NCBI GenBank assembly: GCA_018644665.1
Contig: JABGQA010000155.1
Coordinates: 62,001 to 126,000 of the forward strand
DNA from: Candidatus Poribacteria bacterium
GTDB taxonomy: Bacteria; Poribacteria; WGA-4E; GCA-2687025
Length of the DNA: 64,000 bases
Reading direction: 5' to 3'
Part shown: piece after piece, positions 8,532 through 19,000 of the stretch
Position numbering within the stretch: the first letter of the stretch is position 1
Layout: every line of letters starts with the position of its first letter
Notes under the pieces: model-generated
What the model saw: the letters and a program-made list of their open reading frames with translations, nothing else
Told to the model about the DNA's origin: nothing
Database searches by the model: none
Position numbers and translations under genes: made by a program

Positions 8532-10520
8532 CTAGTCGGGTCCGCCATCCGCCTCCGGCGGTTCGTCTCCCGCGTCGGGGTCGGGTGGCAAAGTGCCCAG
8601 GGACACTTCCACTCGGTCGAGGCGGACGTTCACCGCTATGTACCCTCGGTAGCCGACTTCGATCACCGCCGAGGCGCCGAAGAGCGTCGGGAAGGCGTCA
8701 CCTACGGCTACCAAGACCACAGCGATGACCCGGCCGCCCACCGTCGTCGGGTAGATGTCTCCATAGCCTACGGTCGTCAGCGTGGTCCAGGTCCACCACC
8801 ACCAGTTCAGGACGGCTTCTACGTACGTCTTCTCGGTCGCGGCCCTCGGCTCAATGACTGGCATCAGCAAGGCGATGCCGACCGTGCACACGATGATGCC
8901 GACCGCCCCGCAGGCGGCCCCGAGCAGCGTGATAGGCAGGAGGGGAACTGCCTTCATGGTCTTGTCCCGCGCGTCGCGCCAGATATCACGGAGACCCCTC
9001 GGCTGGCCTGTCCCTGGAGTCCCAGGCGTTCGTTGCCGTGCGTTCATGCGCTGGAGGAGGGCGCGCAGTCCTCGGGCTCTGTCGCGCACACCGGCATCGT
9101 CGGGTTCTCTACAACACTCCTCCAACGCCGCGGGTATCTCGCCGCTCTCGTTTGGGAGACCTAGCACAATGGCCTCGGCGACTCGTGGCAACGACTCCAT
9201 GTGTGCGAGGATCAAGGGCAATGCTCGCGCACATTCGGTTGGGTACTCTGACACGAACTCCGCCAGCAGCTCCCGGTACCCAATGGCCTCCACTGACACA
9301 TCGCGCGAGGGTCCAGCAGTCGCACTGATGTAGCGGAGAATCGTCCAGAGCTTCGCCTGCAGGCGGACGCGTTCCAAGTGGGCGCTATGGGTCGGAGAAC
9401 CATGCGCGCCGAGGAATCGCCCTAGCAGACCCGAATCTGTCGGATCACGTTCGATCGTGAATGCGTCCAACCCAGCCTTGTATCCGAGGGCGCATGCGAA
9501 GGGGTCCAGGAAGTCTGCCTCCGCCAGAGACAGTGCCCACACTACGCCATTGGTTTCTTTGTCGGTATACTTTGACAGCATGGATCTGCCTGGTACCCAG
9601 GCGCTTGTCCAGTGCTCCTCGATGTGCGTGCGGATAATCCGAGCAAGGTGAGTAGGGGCCAGAGTCTCGACCGAGCGCATCAGACCCCGTTGGTCGGCGT
9701 CCTTGATGTTGACAAGCGCGCTGACGTCCCACCCGTTCAGGCCATCGGCCCCTAGCCTCTTATTCAGAACGCGAGCTAGCACATTCAGCGGTCGGGACTG
9801 GTAGGCGGGGTACTTAATGGGGAATCCCCTCACCCAGCCGTGAAACCATGCAAGCCATCGCTTGTCGGTCGACGGGCGTGGCATGTCAGAGAGCAGCGTC
9901 CGGCTAAGGAAATCCTGACACTCGCCACTGTAGATGTATGTCGGGCTTCCCTTATTGTCGGTGGGAGGGGTCGGATGGTCGAGTAACCGTTGGAATACGA
10001 CATTATCCAGGCGCTCGCGCTCTGTACGCGCTGCCGCCGTGGTTCTATCGGACTTCACTGTGTCGAACCCAGAGCAATCCGGCTGTCCGCACCCGTTCAA
10101 GCATGCCAGGGCGGTTTCACCATGCCCACCCGCCAATCTGGCGCGCACGTACGGGCCGACATGCTCAAACCCGTCGGCGAAGGACCAGGCACAAACCCGC
10201 GCCCATTGTTCCTTCGATAATGCCCTTTCCACACGAAACAGATCCCCGGCGCCGATCTCGTCCAGGCGCCGAGCGATGTACTGGAGTAGGAAATCGCTGT
10301 CTTCCTTTGGCAAGTGCCTCAGCAGCTGGGCTCCCACCTGGTCCTCAGTGCTGCCTTGTCGGGGCAAATCCAGACTAGCTTCCATCCATGTGCGCGCCTT
10401 GGCAGCAACTTCCTGAGCCAAGCGTCGCCATCGCTCCCGACTTGCGGGCAGGCCCTTGGATGAATCTGACGGTAGACGCAGGAATTTCTGGATAGTCGCA
10501 TCTTCATCTAGTGGGCACAT
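8532..10520 (-). CDS. Large soluble domain fused to a C-terminal two-helix K+ channel
   Basis: 662 residues. The ATG at 10520 follows GGGAG. About 520 residues are soluble, largely helical and unrecognised; they include a short Cys cluster (CLNGCGQPDC, about residues 139-148) that might bind metal. The C-terminus is a classic pore module: a first membrane helix at about 526-553, a Trp-rich pore helix (NWWWWTWTTL), the selectivity filter TVGYGD at about 583-588, and a second helix at about 595-620. A short acidic, proline-rich tail follows. The filter is diagnostic of K+ selectivity. Usual bacterial 2TM channels put the regulatory domain after the pore; here a large unknown domain precedes it. 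Ligand and role are unknown; a sensor-gated channel is inference. Confidence 0.85.
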   Translation of the reverse strand: MCPLDEDATIQKFLRLPSDSSKGLPASRERWRRLAQEVAAKARTWMEASLDLPRQGSTEDQVGAQLLRHLPKEDSDFLLQYIARRLDEIGAGDLFRVERALSKEQWARVCAWSFADGFEHVGPYVRARLAGGHGETALACLNGCGQPDCSGFDTVKSDRTTAAARTERERLDNVVFQRLLDHPTPPTDNKGSPTYIYSGECQDFLSRTLLSDMPRPSTDKRWLAWFHGWVRGFPIKYPAYQSRPLNVLARVLNKRLGADGLNGWDVSALVNIKDADQRGLMRSVETLAPTHLARIIRTHIEEHWTSAWVPGRSMLSKYTDKETNGVVWALSLAEADFLDPFACALGYKAGLDAFTIERDPTDSGLLGRFLGAHGSPTHSAHLERVRLQAKLWTILRYISATAGPSRDVSVEAIGYRELLAEFVSEYPTECARALPLILAHMESLPRVAEAIVLGLPNESGEIPAALEECCREPDDAGVRDRARGLRALLQRMNARQRTPGTPGTGQPRGLRDIWRDARDKTMKAVPLLPITLLGAACGAVGIIVCTVGIALLMPVIEPRAATEKTYVEAVLNWWWWTWTTLTTVGYGDIYPTTVGGRVIAVVLVAVGDAFPTLFGASAVIEVGYRGYIAVNVRLDRVEVSLGTLPPDPDAGDEPPEADGGPD

Positions 10521-11570
10521 ACATACTCCCGATCATGTCGCGGATGCTGTCTGAGGTCGCCGTCTTACGCACATGGGCGATGCGACGAACTGTCGCGCGT
10601 TCTCGCACCCTAGTGCTCACCGACGAGTTCGCGGTGGCCCTGGCTCCGATCTGGCGCACTCGTCACGAACGCCACAACTCACGACATCACGCGGCACATC
10701 CTAGCGGCGCAGCGCCAGAAACGCACGCCGCCCATCGGTCCGCGGCGCTCGCGATAACCATGGTTGTGTGGACGGATCGCGAAAGCGTGGGAGTATACGC
10801 GCGGTGGGATACGCTACATGCTGTGCCTTGTCCTCCCCGGCAGGCACGGAGCCACGCCGTTCCGGTCGGATGCGGTTTACCAGCATGCCGGCGCCGGCGC
10901 CGGGAACTTGCAGACGCGTCCGAGCCCTGTGCGCACACGGTTGCCTGTAGCCACGACTCGCTCACCACCTGCCCGATTGCTGAGCGCCCGTTTCTCGGCG
11001 TTCCCAAACCGCAGTACTCGCCGATCGCCGGGCCTTGTGCGCGCAACAGTAGGCCTGTCTGCGGCGAGACGGGATCCTCGAAGCGCCTCGTTGCGGCATG
11101 CCGCTCGGCCTGGCGGCCTCCGTCACTTCGAGGCTGTGGACTGCCGGGCCCATCCCCTATTGTCGCGAGGCCCCACGCGCGCTTAGCGGGCGTGCTTGCG
11201 ATCGCCCAATGCGTCGCGAGCTTCCTATCTGCCTGGACGGCAGATGCGCCACGACCGGCATCGGCACTGTCGCAATGCTGGCGCCCGTCATCTCCCTCGC
11301 TGCCGATCTCGTAGCCCTGCGCCAGAGATTCGCGACATCGGCAGCCGCCAGCCGACGTGCGCGGCATTCGCCCTACCCAAAGGACGTCGTACCGGGTAGG
11401 TGCAACCACGACTTGTCCCGCTGCTCCCTTGACGCGGCCTGCGGCCCCGAGTGGCTTGCTGGCCGGTCGGCGCCACCGTATCCTCACGTCAACGCGTTGA
11501 GCCACGAGAGGGCGGACGCGAGCCAACGGACCCTCATCCCGGCACGCCCAAAGGGAAAGGCATCGCACGC
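10521..11570. other. 1.05 kb gene-poor stretch
   Basis: No convincing gene was found. Open frames exist on both strands, but they are Arg/Ala/Pro-rich, lack domain motifs and lack good ribosome sites. The only recognisable content is a region near 11210-11310 resembling the leader of the lipoprotein gene at 14136. The stretch separates divergent genes, so promoters for both are expected in it, although I could not pick one out. Confidence 0.5.
11207..11310 (+). pseudogene. Remnant resembling the signal region of the lipoprotein at 14136
   Basis: Bases 11249-11306 align without gaps to 14167-14224 with about eight differences. In the matching frame both start at an ATG and read TTGIG followed by a hydrophobic run (TVAMLAPVISLAAD here, VVVVLALVILLAPGC in the intact gene). 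The lipobox cysteine is absent here, and the frame continues as low-quality coding sequence. This suggests a decayed relative or duplicated 5' end. Confidence 0.4.
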
Positions 11571-13970
11571 ATGAGACTGTGTCTGTCGCTCGTCGTTCTG
11601 CTCGCTGTAACCGCACGTCTTGGGATGGCCGCTACGGCCGCCGTGTATGATGGCGCAGAGCCTGGCGCATTCATGACCCGATGGGCGGTTCTCGGCCCGA
11701 TCCCCGTCTTCGCAGGTGAGCCCGACGCAGACGATGCCGACGGGGCGCAAAGGGCGTTCGACACCGATTACATCTCCCCAGATGTCCAGCCGGAGATCGG
11801 CGCGGAACACGATATCGCCGGCGCGCTGTACCAATGGCGACTCGTCGAGTCCGCCGAAGACATCGTGGAACTGAGCCACGCCCATGGCAGCCCGGACAGC
11901 GACATCGAGCACGTGAGCGCGTATGCGGCCGCTGAGGTTCACGTCCCCGAGGCGACCGCGCTTCTCCTGGGGATTGGCAGTGACGACGGCGTCAAGGTGT
12001 GGGTGAACGGGGAGCTGGCGCACGAGAACTGGGTGGGTCGTCCTCTCGCTGTTGATGACGATATCGTCCCGGTCGCCCTGCGCGAGGGGGCCAACACGCT
12101 CCTTCTGAAGATACAGAACGGCATCTTGGACTGGTCCTTCGTGTGCCGGGCGCTCGACGACGCGTCAATCGCGGACTCCCTCATTTCGGCGGCGAGCCGT
12201 GGGAACCTCGACTCGCTGAACATGCTGCTGGCGCACGGGGCGGACGTTGACTCCACCGTTGCACCGGGACTGACCGCGCTACATGCCGCCAGAATCGCCG
12301 GTCGCGCTGAAGCCGCCGATCTGCTCCTCGAACACGGCGCGGACGATGAAGCGCCGATGCCCGACGCCGCGTCGCTCGTGGGTACCTTGTTCGACCGCCT
12401 CGTCGAAGGGGAATCTCCCGGCGCGTCCGTGCTGGTCTCGCGGGGCGGCTCAATCGTCTACCAGAAGGGGTTTGGGTACGCGGACATGGAGAACGGGGCG
12501 CGGATAACTCCGACAACGAAACTGCGCATCGGGTCGAACACCAAGCAGTTCACCGCCGCGTCGATCCTGAAGCTGCAGGAGGAGGGGCGGCTGAGCGTGT
12601 CGGACCCGCTCTCCGAGTACTGGCCGGACTTTCCGCGCGGCGATGAAGTCACCGTACACAGGCTGCTCACACACACGTCGGGCATCCACAGCTACACATC
12701 CGTACCCGACTTCGTGGACAAAGTGGCCGAGGCCATCGCCCCTAATGATCTGATCGCGGACATTCAGGAATTCGATTACGACTTCGATCCTGGCGAGCAG
12801 TTCATGTACAACAACTCCGGCTTCTTCCTGCTCGGAGAGATCGTCGCCCAGATCAGCGGGCAGTCCTTCGAGGACTACCTGCGGACGACGTTCTTCGAAC
12901 CCCTCGGCATGGGGGATACCGGCATACACCGCCCGGGCCTGGACCTGGAGGACGAGGCGCTAGGGTATTCGTACACCCCCGGCGCGACGGAACTCGCCGT
13001 GGATTGGGACATGTCCTGGGCCGGCGGCGCCGGGGCTCTGTATTCGACCGTGCTCGACCTGCACACATGGAACGAAGCCGTCTTCGGCGGGGACGTGCTG
13101 AGCGCCGAGAGCCTCGAGGCCGCGCTGACCCCCGTTGCGCTCAACGACGGCAGCGTCCCCGACGGCATGGGCAGTGGTGGTTATGGCTATGGGTGGACGT
13201 TGAGCGAACTCCGGGGCGTACGGCAGATCGCGCACGGTGGCGGCCTGCATGGCTTCCTCTCCCAACTCGCGCGTTTCCCAGACAACGACATGAACGTCGT
13301 CGTGCTAGGGAACAGCAGTCCACCGATCCCGGGGTTCGATCCTTCTGCCCTGACGCAGACCGTCGCGGAGATATACCTCTGGGAGGAAATGGACGCCCGC
13401 GAGTCGATAGCAGTGAGCTCCGACACCGACGCCGCGGTGTACTCGGACTACGTAGGACGCTATCAGTACCCGCAGAGCGCGGTGCTGACCGTCACCGTCG
13501 AGGACGACTCCCTGTTCGCGCAGCTATCGGGGCAGCCAAGGATGGAGATCTTCCCGAAGTCCGACACCGAGTTCTTCTGGAAGGTGGTCGACGCGCAGGT
13601 GACGTTCGTCGTAGACGAGCAGGGGATGGTGACCCACGCCGTGCACAAGCAAGGTGGCCGCGAGTTCGAGGCGCCGGTGATGGGCGAGGACATCGTCGCC
13701 ACGGACGTAGACCCGGCGATCTACGACGACTACGCGGGCGATTACGATTACGGCTCGGGAGCTATCCTGACCGTGCGCGTCAGGGACGGTCGCCTGTTCG
13801 CTCAGATGGTCGGGCAGCCTGAGAACGAGATATTCCCCCGGTCAGAGACGGAGTTCTTCTGGAAGGTGGTCACAGCAACCATGACCTTCGTCCGTGACGA
13901 GGCGGGCGAGGTGGTGAAGGCCCACCACGAGCAGGGCGGGTCCAGTATGGACGCCCCGAAGGTCCGCTAG
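11571..13970 (+). CDS. Secreted serine hydrolase (beta-lactamase class C-like) with ankyrin and duplicated C-terminal domains
   Basis: 799 residues. The start is taken at 11571, where a clear signal peptide begins (MRLCLSLVVLLAVTARLG); AAGG-rich sequence precedes it. Order of parts: signal peptide; a beta-rich module (MTRWAVLGPIPVFAG onwards); two ankyrin repeats at about 204-262 (AHGADVDS, LLEHGADDEAP); a serine hydrolase domain with SNTK (Ser322), YNN (Tyr413) and HGG (His555) in the class C beta-lactamase / D-aminopeptidase order; then two tandem copies of an about 90-residue module sharing EIFP(K/R)S(D/E)TEFFWKVV. The C-terminal pairs resemble DUF3471-type domains. Likely a periplasmic peptidase or esterase, not a resistance enzyme. 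Ankyrin repeats inside such a protein are unusual. Confidence 0.85.
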   Translation: MRLCLSLVVLLAVTARLGMAATAAVYDGAEPGAFMTRWAVLGPIPVFAGEPDADDADGAQRAFDTDYISPDVQPEIGAEHDIAGALYQWRLVESAEDIVELSHAHGSPDSDIEHVSAYAAAEVHVPEATALLLGIGSDDGVKVWVNGELAHENWVGRPLAVDDDIVPVALREGANTLLLKIQNGILDWSFVCRALDDASIADSLISAASRGNLDSLNMLLAHGADVDSTVAPGLTALHAARIAGRAEAADLLLEHGADDEAPMPDAASLVGTLFDRLVEGESPGASVLVSRGGSIVYQKGFGYADMENGARITPTTKLRIGSNTKQFTAASILKLQEEGRLSVSDPLSEYWPDFPRGDEVTVHRLLTHTSGIHSYTSVPDFVDKVAEAIAPNDLIADIQEFDYDFDPGEQFMYNNSGFFLLGEIVAQISGQSFEDYLRTTFFEPLGMGDTGIHRPGLDLEDEALGYSYTPGATELAVDWDMSWAGGAGALYSTVLDLHTWNEAVFGGDVLSAESLEAALTPVALNDGSVPDGMGSGGYGYGWTLSELRGVRQIAHGGGLHGFLSQLARFPDNDMNVVVLGNSSPPIPGFDPSALTQTVAEIYLWEEMDARESIAVSSDTDAAVYSDYVGRYQYPQSAVLTVTVEDDSLFAQLSGQPRMEIFPKSDTEFFWKVVDAQVTFVVDEQGMVTHAVHKQGGREFEAPVMGEDIVATDVDPAIYDDYAGDYDYGSGAILTVRVRDGRLFAQMVGQPENEIFPRSETEFFWKVVTATMTFVRDEAGEVVKAHHEQGGSSMDAPKVR

Positions 13971-14135
13971 ACTGCACAGAGCGCGGCCGGAGCGCACACG
14001 CCAACGTAGGGGGTCGCTGGCCGCCGGACAGGACGCGGTCGCCCCTTCCGTCACGTCCGCCGAGATCCCCGGCGATCGTTGCCACACGATGGCCGGGGCC
14101 CACAGGCTGTCCGGGCTCGCGCGAAGGGTGATGGG

Positions 14136-14795
14136 ATGCGACCACAGGGCGTCGTCCCGAGCCACGTCACGACCGGCATCGGCGTTGTCGTAGTGCTGGC
14201 GCTCGTCATCCTCCTCGCTCCCGGATGCGACGAGGCCGAGCCGTTGAATCCCGTGGCGTCACTGCTGGCAACCGTCCCCGGCGATGGCCTCGCAGTCGCT
14301 GAGGGGACAACCGTCACCCTGACCTTCGATTCGGATCCGGGGATCGTGATAGTCAATGGAATAGCGGCACAGGGCTCCGGGACGGTTCGGACGTTCCCAG
14401 TAGCGGTCGACGGAGGTATGGCGATTTCCTGGGGCGCCAGTTCGACGGCCGCCCTGGAGTATCTGGTGATCCATCCCGACGTGACCTCTCCAGAGTTGGT
14501 GTCCGTTGACCCCCGTGTAGTTGGCAAGACCGATGTTGATCCGGCTGAGTTTGCCGATGGCTTGGTCCTCCAGTTCAGCGAACCGGTCAGTTTCGAGAAC
14601 CTCACGATATCGACTGGGGGCTCCGCGCTGATCTGGGTTGCGACCACTGACGGGACGACCCTCACCCTTAACGCCAATCCCGACGACCCAGTCGTCACGG
14701 AGACGCGTTACGAGGTCGTCGGATCTGTAGTCGACCGTGCCGGCAACGTGACCGAGGTGGCCTTCTGGTTCAGGACCTCCACCGAGCCCCTCTAG
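14136..14795 (+). CDS. Lipoprotein with bacterial Ig-like (SbsA-type) domain
   Basis: 219 residues from the ATG at 14136, which has GAAGGG eight bases upstream. The leader ends in a lipobox, LLAPGC, so the mature protein should be lipid-anchored through that Cys. The rest is beta-rich; the segment SPELVSVDPRVVGKTDVDP, then LVLQFSEPVSFENLTIS and VVGSVVDRAGNVTE, is the style of Big_5 / SbsA Ig-like domains. No enzymatic motif is present. It follows the serine hydrolase gene on the same strand after 165 bases. A partial, decayed copy of its leader lies at 11207-11310. Confidence 0.75.
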   Translation: MRPQGVVPSHVTTGIGVVVVLALVILLAPGCDEAEPLNPVASLLATVPGDGLAVAEGTTVTLTFDSDPGIVIVNGIAAQGSGTVRTFPVAVDGGMAISWGASSTAALEYLVIHPDVTSPELVSVDPRVVGKTDVDPAEFADGLVLQFSEPVSFENLTISTGGSALIWVATTDGTTLTLNANPDDPVVTETRYEVVGSVVDRAGNVTEVAFWFRTSTEPL

Positions 14796-14899
14796 GTCGG
14801 GACACTCCGGGGCGCGCCGATAGTATCGCCTCCGCAACCGCGGCGTGGTCCGCGCAAGTCGCAGTTCTGACGGTGGTTTGATCCAGACGCGAGGGACCA

Positions 14900-15502
14900 A
14901 TGGGAACGAGTGAAGCCGACGGCAACGAGGTCATCGGATGCCAATGGGGGACCAGCGCCCCCGACTACCGCGCCTACCACGACCACGAGTGGGGGATGCC
15001 GGTAGACGATGATCACCGACTGTTCGAGAAGCTCTGTCTTGAGGGCTTCCAAGCAGGGCTTTCCTGGCTGACGATCCTGCGTAAGCGTGACGCATTTCGA
15101 CGGGCCTTCGCCGACTTCGACTTTGAGAAGGTGGCTCGCTTCAACAGTCGCAGCGTCGACAGGCTGCTCCAGGACGCGTCGATCGTCCGACACCGCGGCA
15201 AGATCGAGTCGACGATTCACAACGCGCGTTGCGCAGTGAAGTTGCGCGATGCGCGAGGTTCGTTGGCGAGTTACTTCTGGGCATTTGAGCCTGAACGACG
15301 TCCTGCCCCCGACCCGATCCCCGCGCACACCGCTGATTCCGCGGCGCTGAGTAAGGACCTCAAGCGACTAGGCTTCACCTTCGTGGGGCCGACTACCGCG
15401 TACGCCTTCATGCAGGCGATGGGCTTGGTCAACGATCACGTCGAGGGCTGCCCGGCGCGCGCCCGCTGTGAGGATGCCCGCATAGCGCTCGGCGCCCTGT
15501 AG
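14900..15502 (+). CDS. tag: DNA-3-methyladenine glycosylase I
   Basis: 200 residues, the usual size. The enzyme removes 3-methyladenine from DNA to start base excision repair. The zinc site of E. coli Tag (Cys4, His17, His175, Cys179) is conserved as Cys14, His27, His180 and Cys184. The signature YHDHEWGMPV and the segment CLEGFQAGLSWLTILRKR are intact; Glu48 corresponds to E. coli Glu38, which contacts the base. GAGGGA precedes the ATG. It appears to be a single-gene unit between the lipoprotein gene and a 0.5 kb gap. Confidence 0.95.
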   Translation: MGTSEADGNEVIGCQWGTSAPDYRAYHDHEWGMPVDDDHRLFEKLCLEGFQAGLSWLTILRKRDAFRRAFADFDFEKVARFNSRSVDRLLQDASIVRHRGKIESTIHNARCAVKLRDARGSLASYFWAFEPERRPAPDPIPAHTADSAALSKDLKRLGFTFVGPTTAYAFMQAMGLVNDHVEGCPARARCEDARIALGAL

Positions 15503-16028
15503 CCACATCTCCCTCGCCTCCTCGAGAGCCCGACGCGGCCCTGGCTCGATACCGGTCGATGCCGGGATGGCCCGGCAGATCGCTATCGGCATTCATGTCG
15601 GGTATGTGAGCAAGTGTGTTCGGAGGTCAAACCGCAACGGGCGGATTCCAGTCGGTGGCGTCGTTCGACGAGACCACGCCCACAAGCGCCGCGACTTCAC
15701 CCCGACTCCGCGCGGCGGCCCGCGCGTTGCGAGCCCTGCGCCGTCGCCCCGTCCCGCCACCCGTTGGTGGCACGCGCGCGCTCCACGGAAGTACCTCGGC
15801 CGGAATCGCTGTGCGCGTCGCCGACCCACCGACAATCCCGGCCGAACGTCACCGTCCACTTGGGGCAAGCTATTCTTCCACCGGTGGGCCGCTGCCGGCC
15901 GGTGAGCGTCCCAGGCAGACGCCCCACAGTGTCGCGGGACCATCGGTTTCCGACGGCGATACCGAGCGATACGACGAACGGCCGGTCTGCATTGCGCGGG
16001 TAGGCTCGACAACTCCGGAGGAGAGGCG
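15503..16028. other. 0.5 kb gene-free stretch
   Basis: No coding sequence or RNA gene is recognised between tag and the large secreted protein. Frames on both strands are short and Arg-rich. A GGAGGAGAGG ribosome site at its right end belongs to the downstream gene. Confidence 0.5.
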
Positions 16029-19000
16029 ATGCTGACGTTGTCTCCGCTATGGCTTCTCATGGCAGCGACTTATCTCTTCGCCCCCGCCGAGGCGAGCCGA
16101 GACGGCGTCACGCTCGCCATTCAGCCTGTCGCTGTCGTCCAGGCCCTTGAAGCGGAAATCCCGGTCGTCGTCACCCTGACGCGCCAGGTCTCCACCGACG
16201 AGGACGCCGCGATCCTGCGGGGCGCCGTCGCGCTGGAGGTCATCGACACGTGGCGGGTCGTCGGCGAGGCGCCCCAGGACTTCGAACTGCCTCCGGGAGG
16301 GACGGCGGAGCTTAGCTTCACCTGCGTGGCCGGCGCGGGCTCCTACGCCGCGCACTACCCGATCCACGCCCGGGCGACGGTCGCCACGGCGTCCGGCGAA
16401 CTGTCGCTCCATGCTGTCCTCGTCGTCGAAGTGGCCCGCGAAGCGGTCGGTCGGGCAGTACCGACAGATGCGTCGCTACGTGTTCGTACGCTAGGCGCGC
16501 CGGGTCGGCTCAGCCTGTTGTCCCTGGCGGATGCGCGAACATCGTTCCGTGTGGGCGACTCGGGCGAACCGACGCCCCAACCCGTAGGGTGGGCCGGAAC
16601 GGACGCCACCACAGGGGCGACCCTCACGCATGCGACGGTATCGCGCGGCGATCGGCGCATGGCCCTGAGCGTCCATCCGCCCTGGAAGACAGGCTGGGGG
16701 TCTATGTCGAGCGAGTGGATCGTCTCGCTGCCGGAAGCGGAGCCGATTCTCCTCGACTTCGCGACCGCTATCCGCGATCACAACCCGGAGACCGAGCCCC
16801 CGAGCGACGGCGTTCAGTTCGAGGTGTGGACCGCGACCGAGCCGGACGGCGAAGCCAAGCGAGTGTGGAGCAGATTCTCGGATGCGAAGCGATGGGAGCC
16901 AGCCCGCGTCTCCCTGACGGGGCTCGGTGGGATGCGCGTTCGCCTAATACTCGTCACGGACCCCGGCCCACACCACAACACGACCTGTGACGCCGCGTAC
17001 TGGGCCGACCCCGTGCTCATTGCCGGCGTAGAACCCGCCCAGGAAACTCCTCCCCACGCGAGGCAGGCTCAGGAAGCGGAGGCCATGGCACAGCGGGCGT
17101 TGCGCGGCGACGTGATGGAGCACGCCCTGCGTCTATCCGACGTGGCTGCCGCTGCGATCTTGCCAGGCGCCCACGGCATCGCGGACGGACTGCTCAGCCT
17201 CGCTATGGGCGCCGAAACGCTCACATACCGAGGATTCCGTGTGGAAGTCGACGGCCGCCGCATCGGCGATTGGCGGAGCGGCTTCACCTACGGCCCGCCG
17301 CAAGTTGACGGGGACGTGTGGACACTCCCCGTTCGCGACGGTGACCGTGAGTTCGTCCTACGCACGCGTGTGTGGACGGAGGCGGGCGGACTGCGGCTAC
17401 GTTTCTCGCTGACTGGCGCGGAGCGGGATGCGGCGGGACATCCGCGCGTAACGCATCTGTCGCTCGGCCCCGTGGACCGGAAGGTGCGCAGGCTCTACGC
17501 GGGGCACGGCAACGTGCTCGAAGAGCCCGGACGCTTACGGCTCGGCTACAACGGCTTCAACCTGTCCACGTCGTTCGTCGGCTTCGACTTCGAGAACGGC
17601 CTGAGCCTCGTCCAGGCGACCGACATCCCACCCGACGCCCTCACACACGACCCGGACGCCGACCTCGCGACCCTCGAGGCGCACCACGACGTCACGTGGA
17701 CGCTCGTACCCTCGACGAGCGGAGCCTTCGACGCGGCCCGGCAGTACCGGTCGATCGCCGCGCCCGCCGCTCCAGAAAGCCTGCCGAAGATCGCCGGCCG
17801 CATGTGCTTGGATCGGTGGAGTGGTGACTATGCTCGCGCGGCCGCCGACATCGACCGCGCCGCCGTCTACGGCCTGACGCACGCCGTCTTCGTGAAGCAC
17901 GTCTGGCAGCGATGGGGATACGACTATCGCCTGCCCGACATCTATCCCCCCGCTGGCAATGCGGACGACTTCCAGGCGATGGCGGACGCCTGTGAGCGCG
18001 CCGGTGTCCTCTTCGCGCCCCACGACAACTACATCGACTTCTACCCGGACGCACCCGGGTTCTCGTATCGACACGTGATCTTCAACGACGACGGCACGCC
18101 GCAACGCGCGTGGTACAACCGCGGCCGCGAGGCGCAGAGCTATCGTTGGCTCTCCCACGCCTTCGGGCCGTGGATGGACGAGAACCTCGCCAGCATACAG
18201 GACGGCATCGCGCCCACGAGCTACTTCATCGACGTGTTCAGCGCCATCACCCCGCGCGACTACCGCGACGAAGCGGGCCGATTCTATCCCAGCGCGGAGT
18301 CGGTCAAGCGATGGGCCGAGGCGTTCGACATGGCCCGCGAACGCTTCGATGGCGCGCCCATGATCAGTGAGGCCGGGCACGACGCCCTCATCGGGCATCT
18401 GGACGCCGCGCAGGCCGATCACATGGCGTGGACGCCCGCGGACTCGTCGGTGTCAGGGTCGTGGGCATGGAAACTCCCGGCCGGCGACGGCGAGCGCATC
18501 CCCTGGCACGACATGGTGACGCACGGCGCGTTCACCCTCTTCGCAGGTGGCCTGGGCAATCGCTATCAGGGCGACGCCTCGCGCGAACTCCACGGATACG
18601 GCAGCGACGACTACCTGGCGATGACGGTCCTCGGCGGACGCAGCCCGATGTGCGACGGACCGTTCAACCGAAGCGCGGTCATGACGTACTGGCTGCTCCA
18701 CGATCTCTCCGCCGAACTCGAGAGCCGCGAGATGACGCAGCACCGCTTCGCGGACGACAACATCCACCGGCAGGTAGTCCGGTTCGGGCAGCAGTCCGAA
18801 GTGGCTGTGAACCGGGGCGAGGCGGACTGGGAGGTCGATGGGCATCGGCTACCCTCTTACGGCTTCTACGCCGAAGCGGGCGAGCAACGCGCGGCCATCG
18901 AGAGGATAGACGGAACGATCGCCGCGTGGGCGGAGGGGCCCGATGCGCTCTTCTTCGACGCCCGCCCACCGGAGCACTTCGGCGGCGTGCCCATCCGCGC

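Noticed and set aside
10687..11616. 309-codon minus-strand frame in the gene-poor stretch
   Set aside because: No domain, Arg/Ala/Gly-rich, poor ribosome site; it also overlaps the signal peptide of the downstream hydrolase gene.
11571..13970. Antibiotic-resistance beta-lactamase
   Set aside because: The motifs fit class C-like serine hydrolases, but the multidomain layout with ankyrin and DUF3471-like modules points to a peptidase or esterase.
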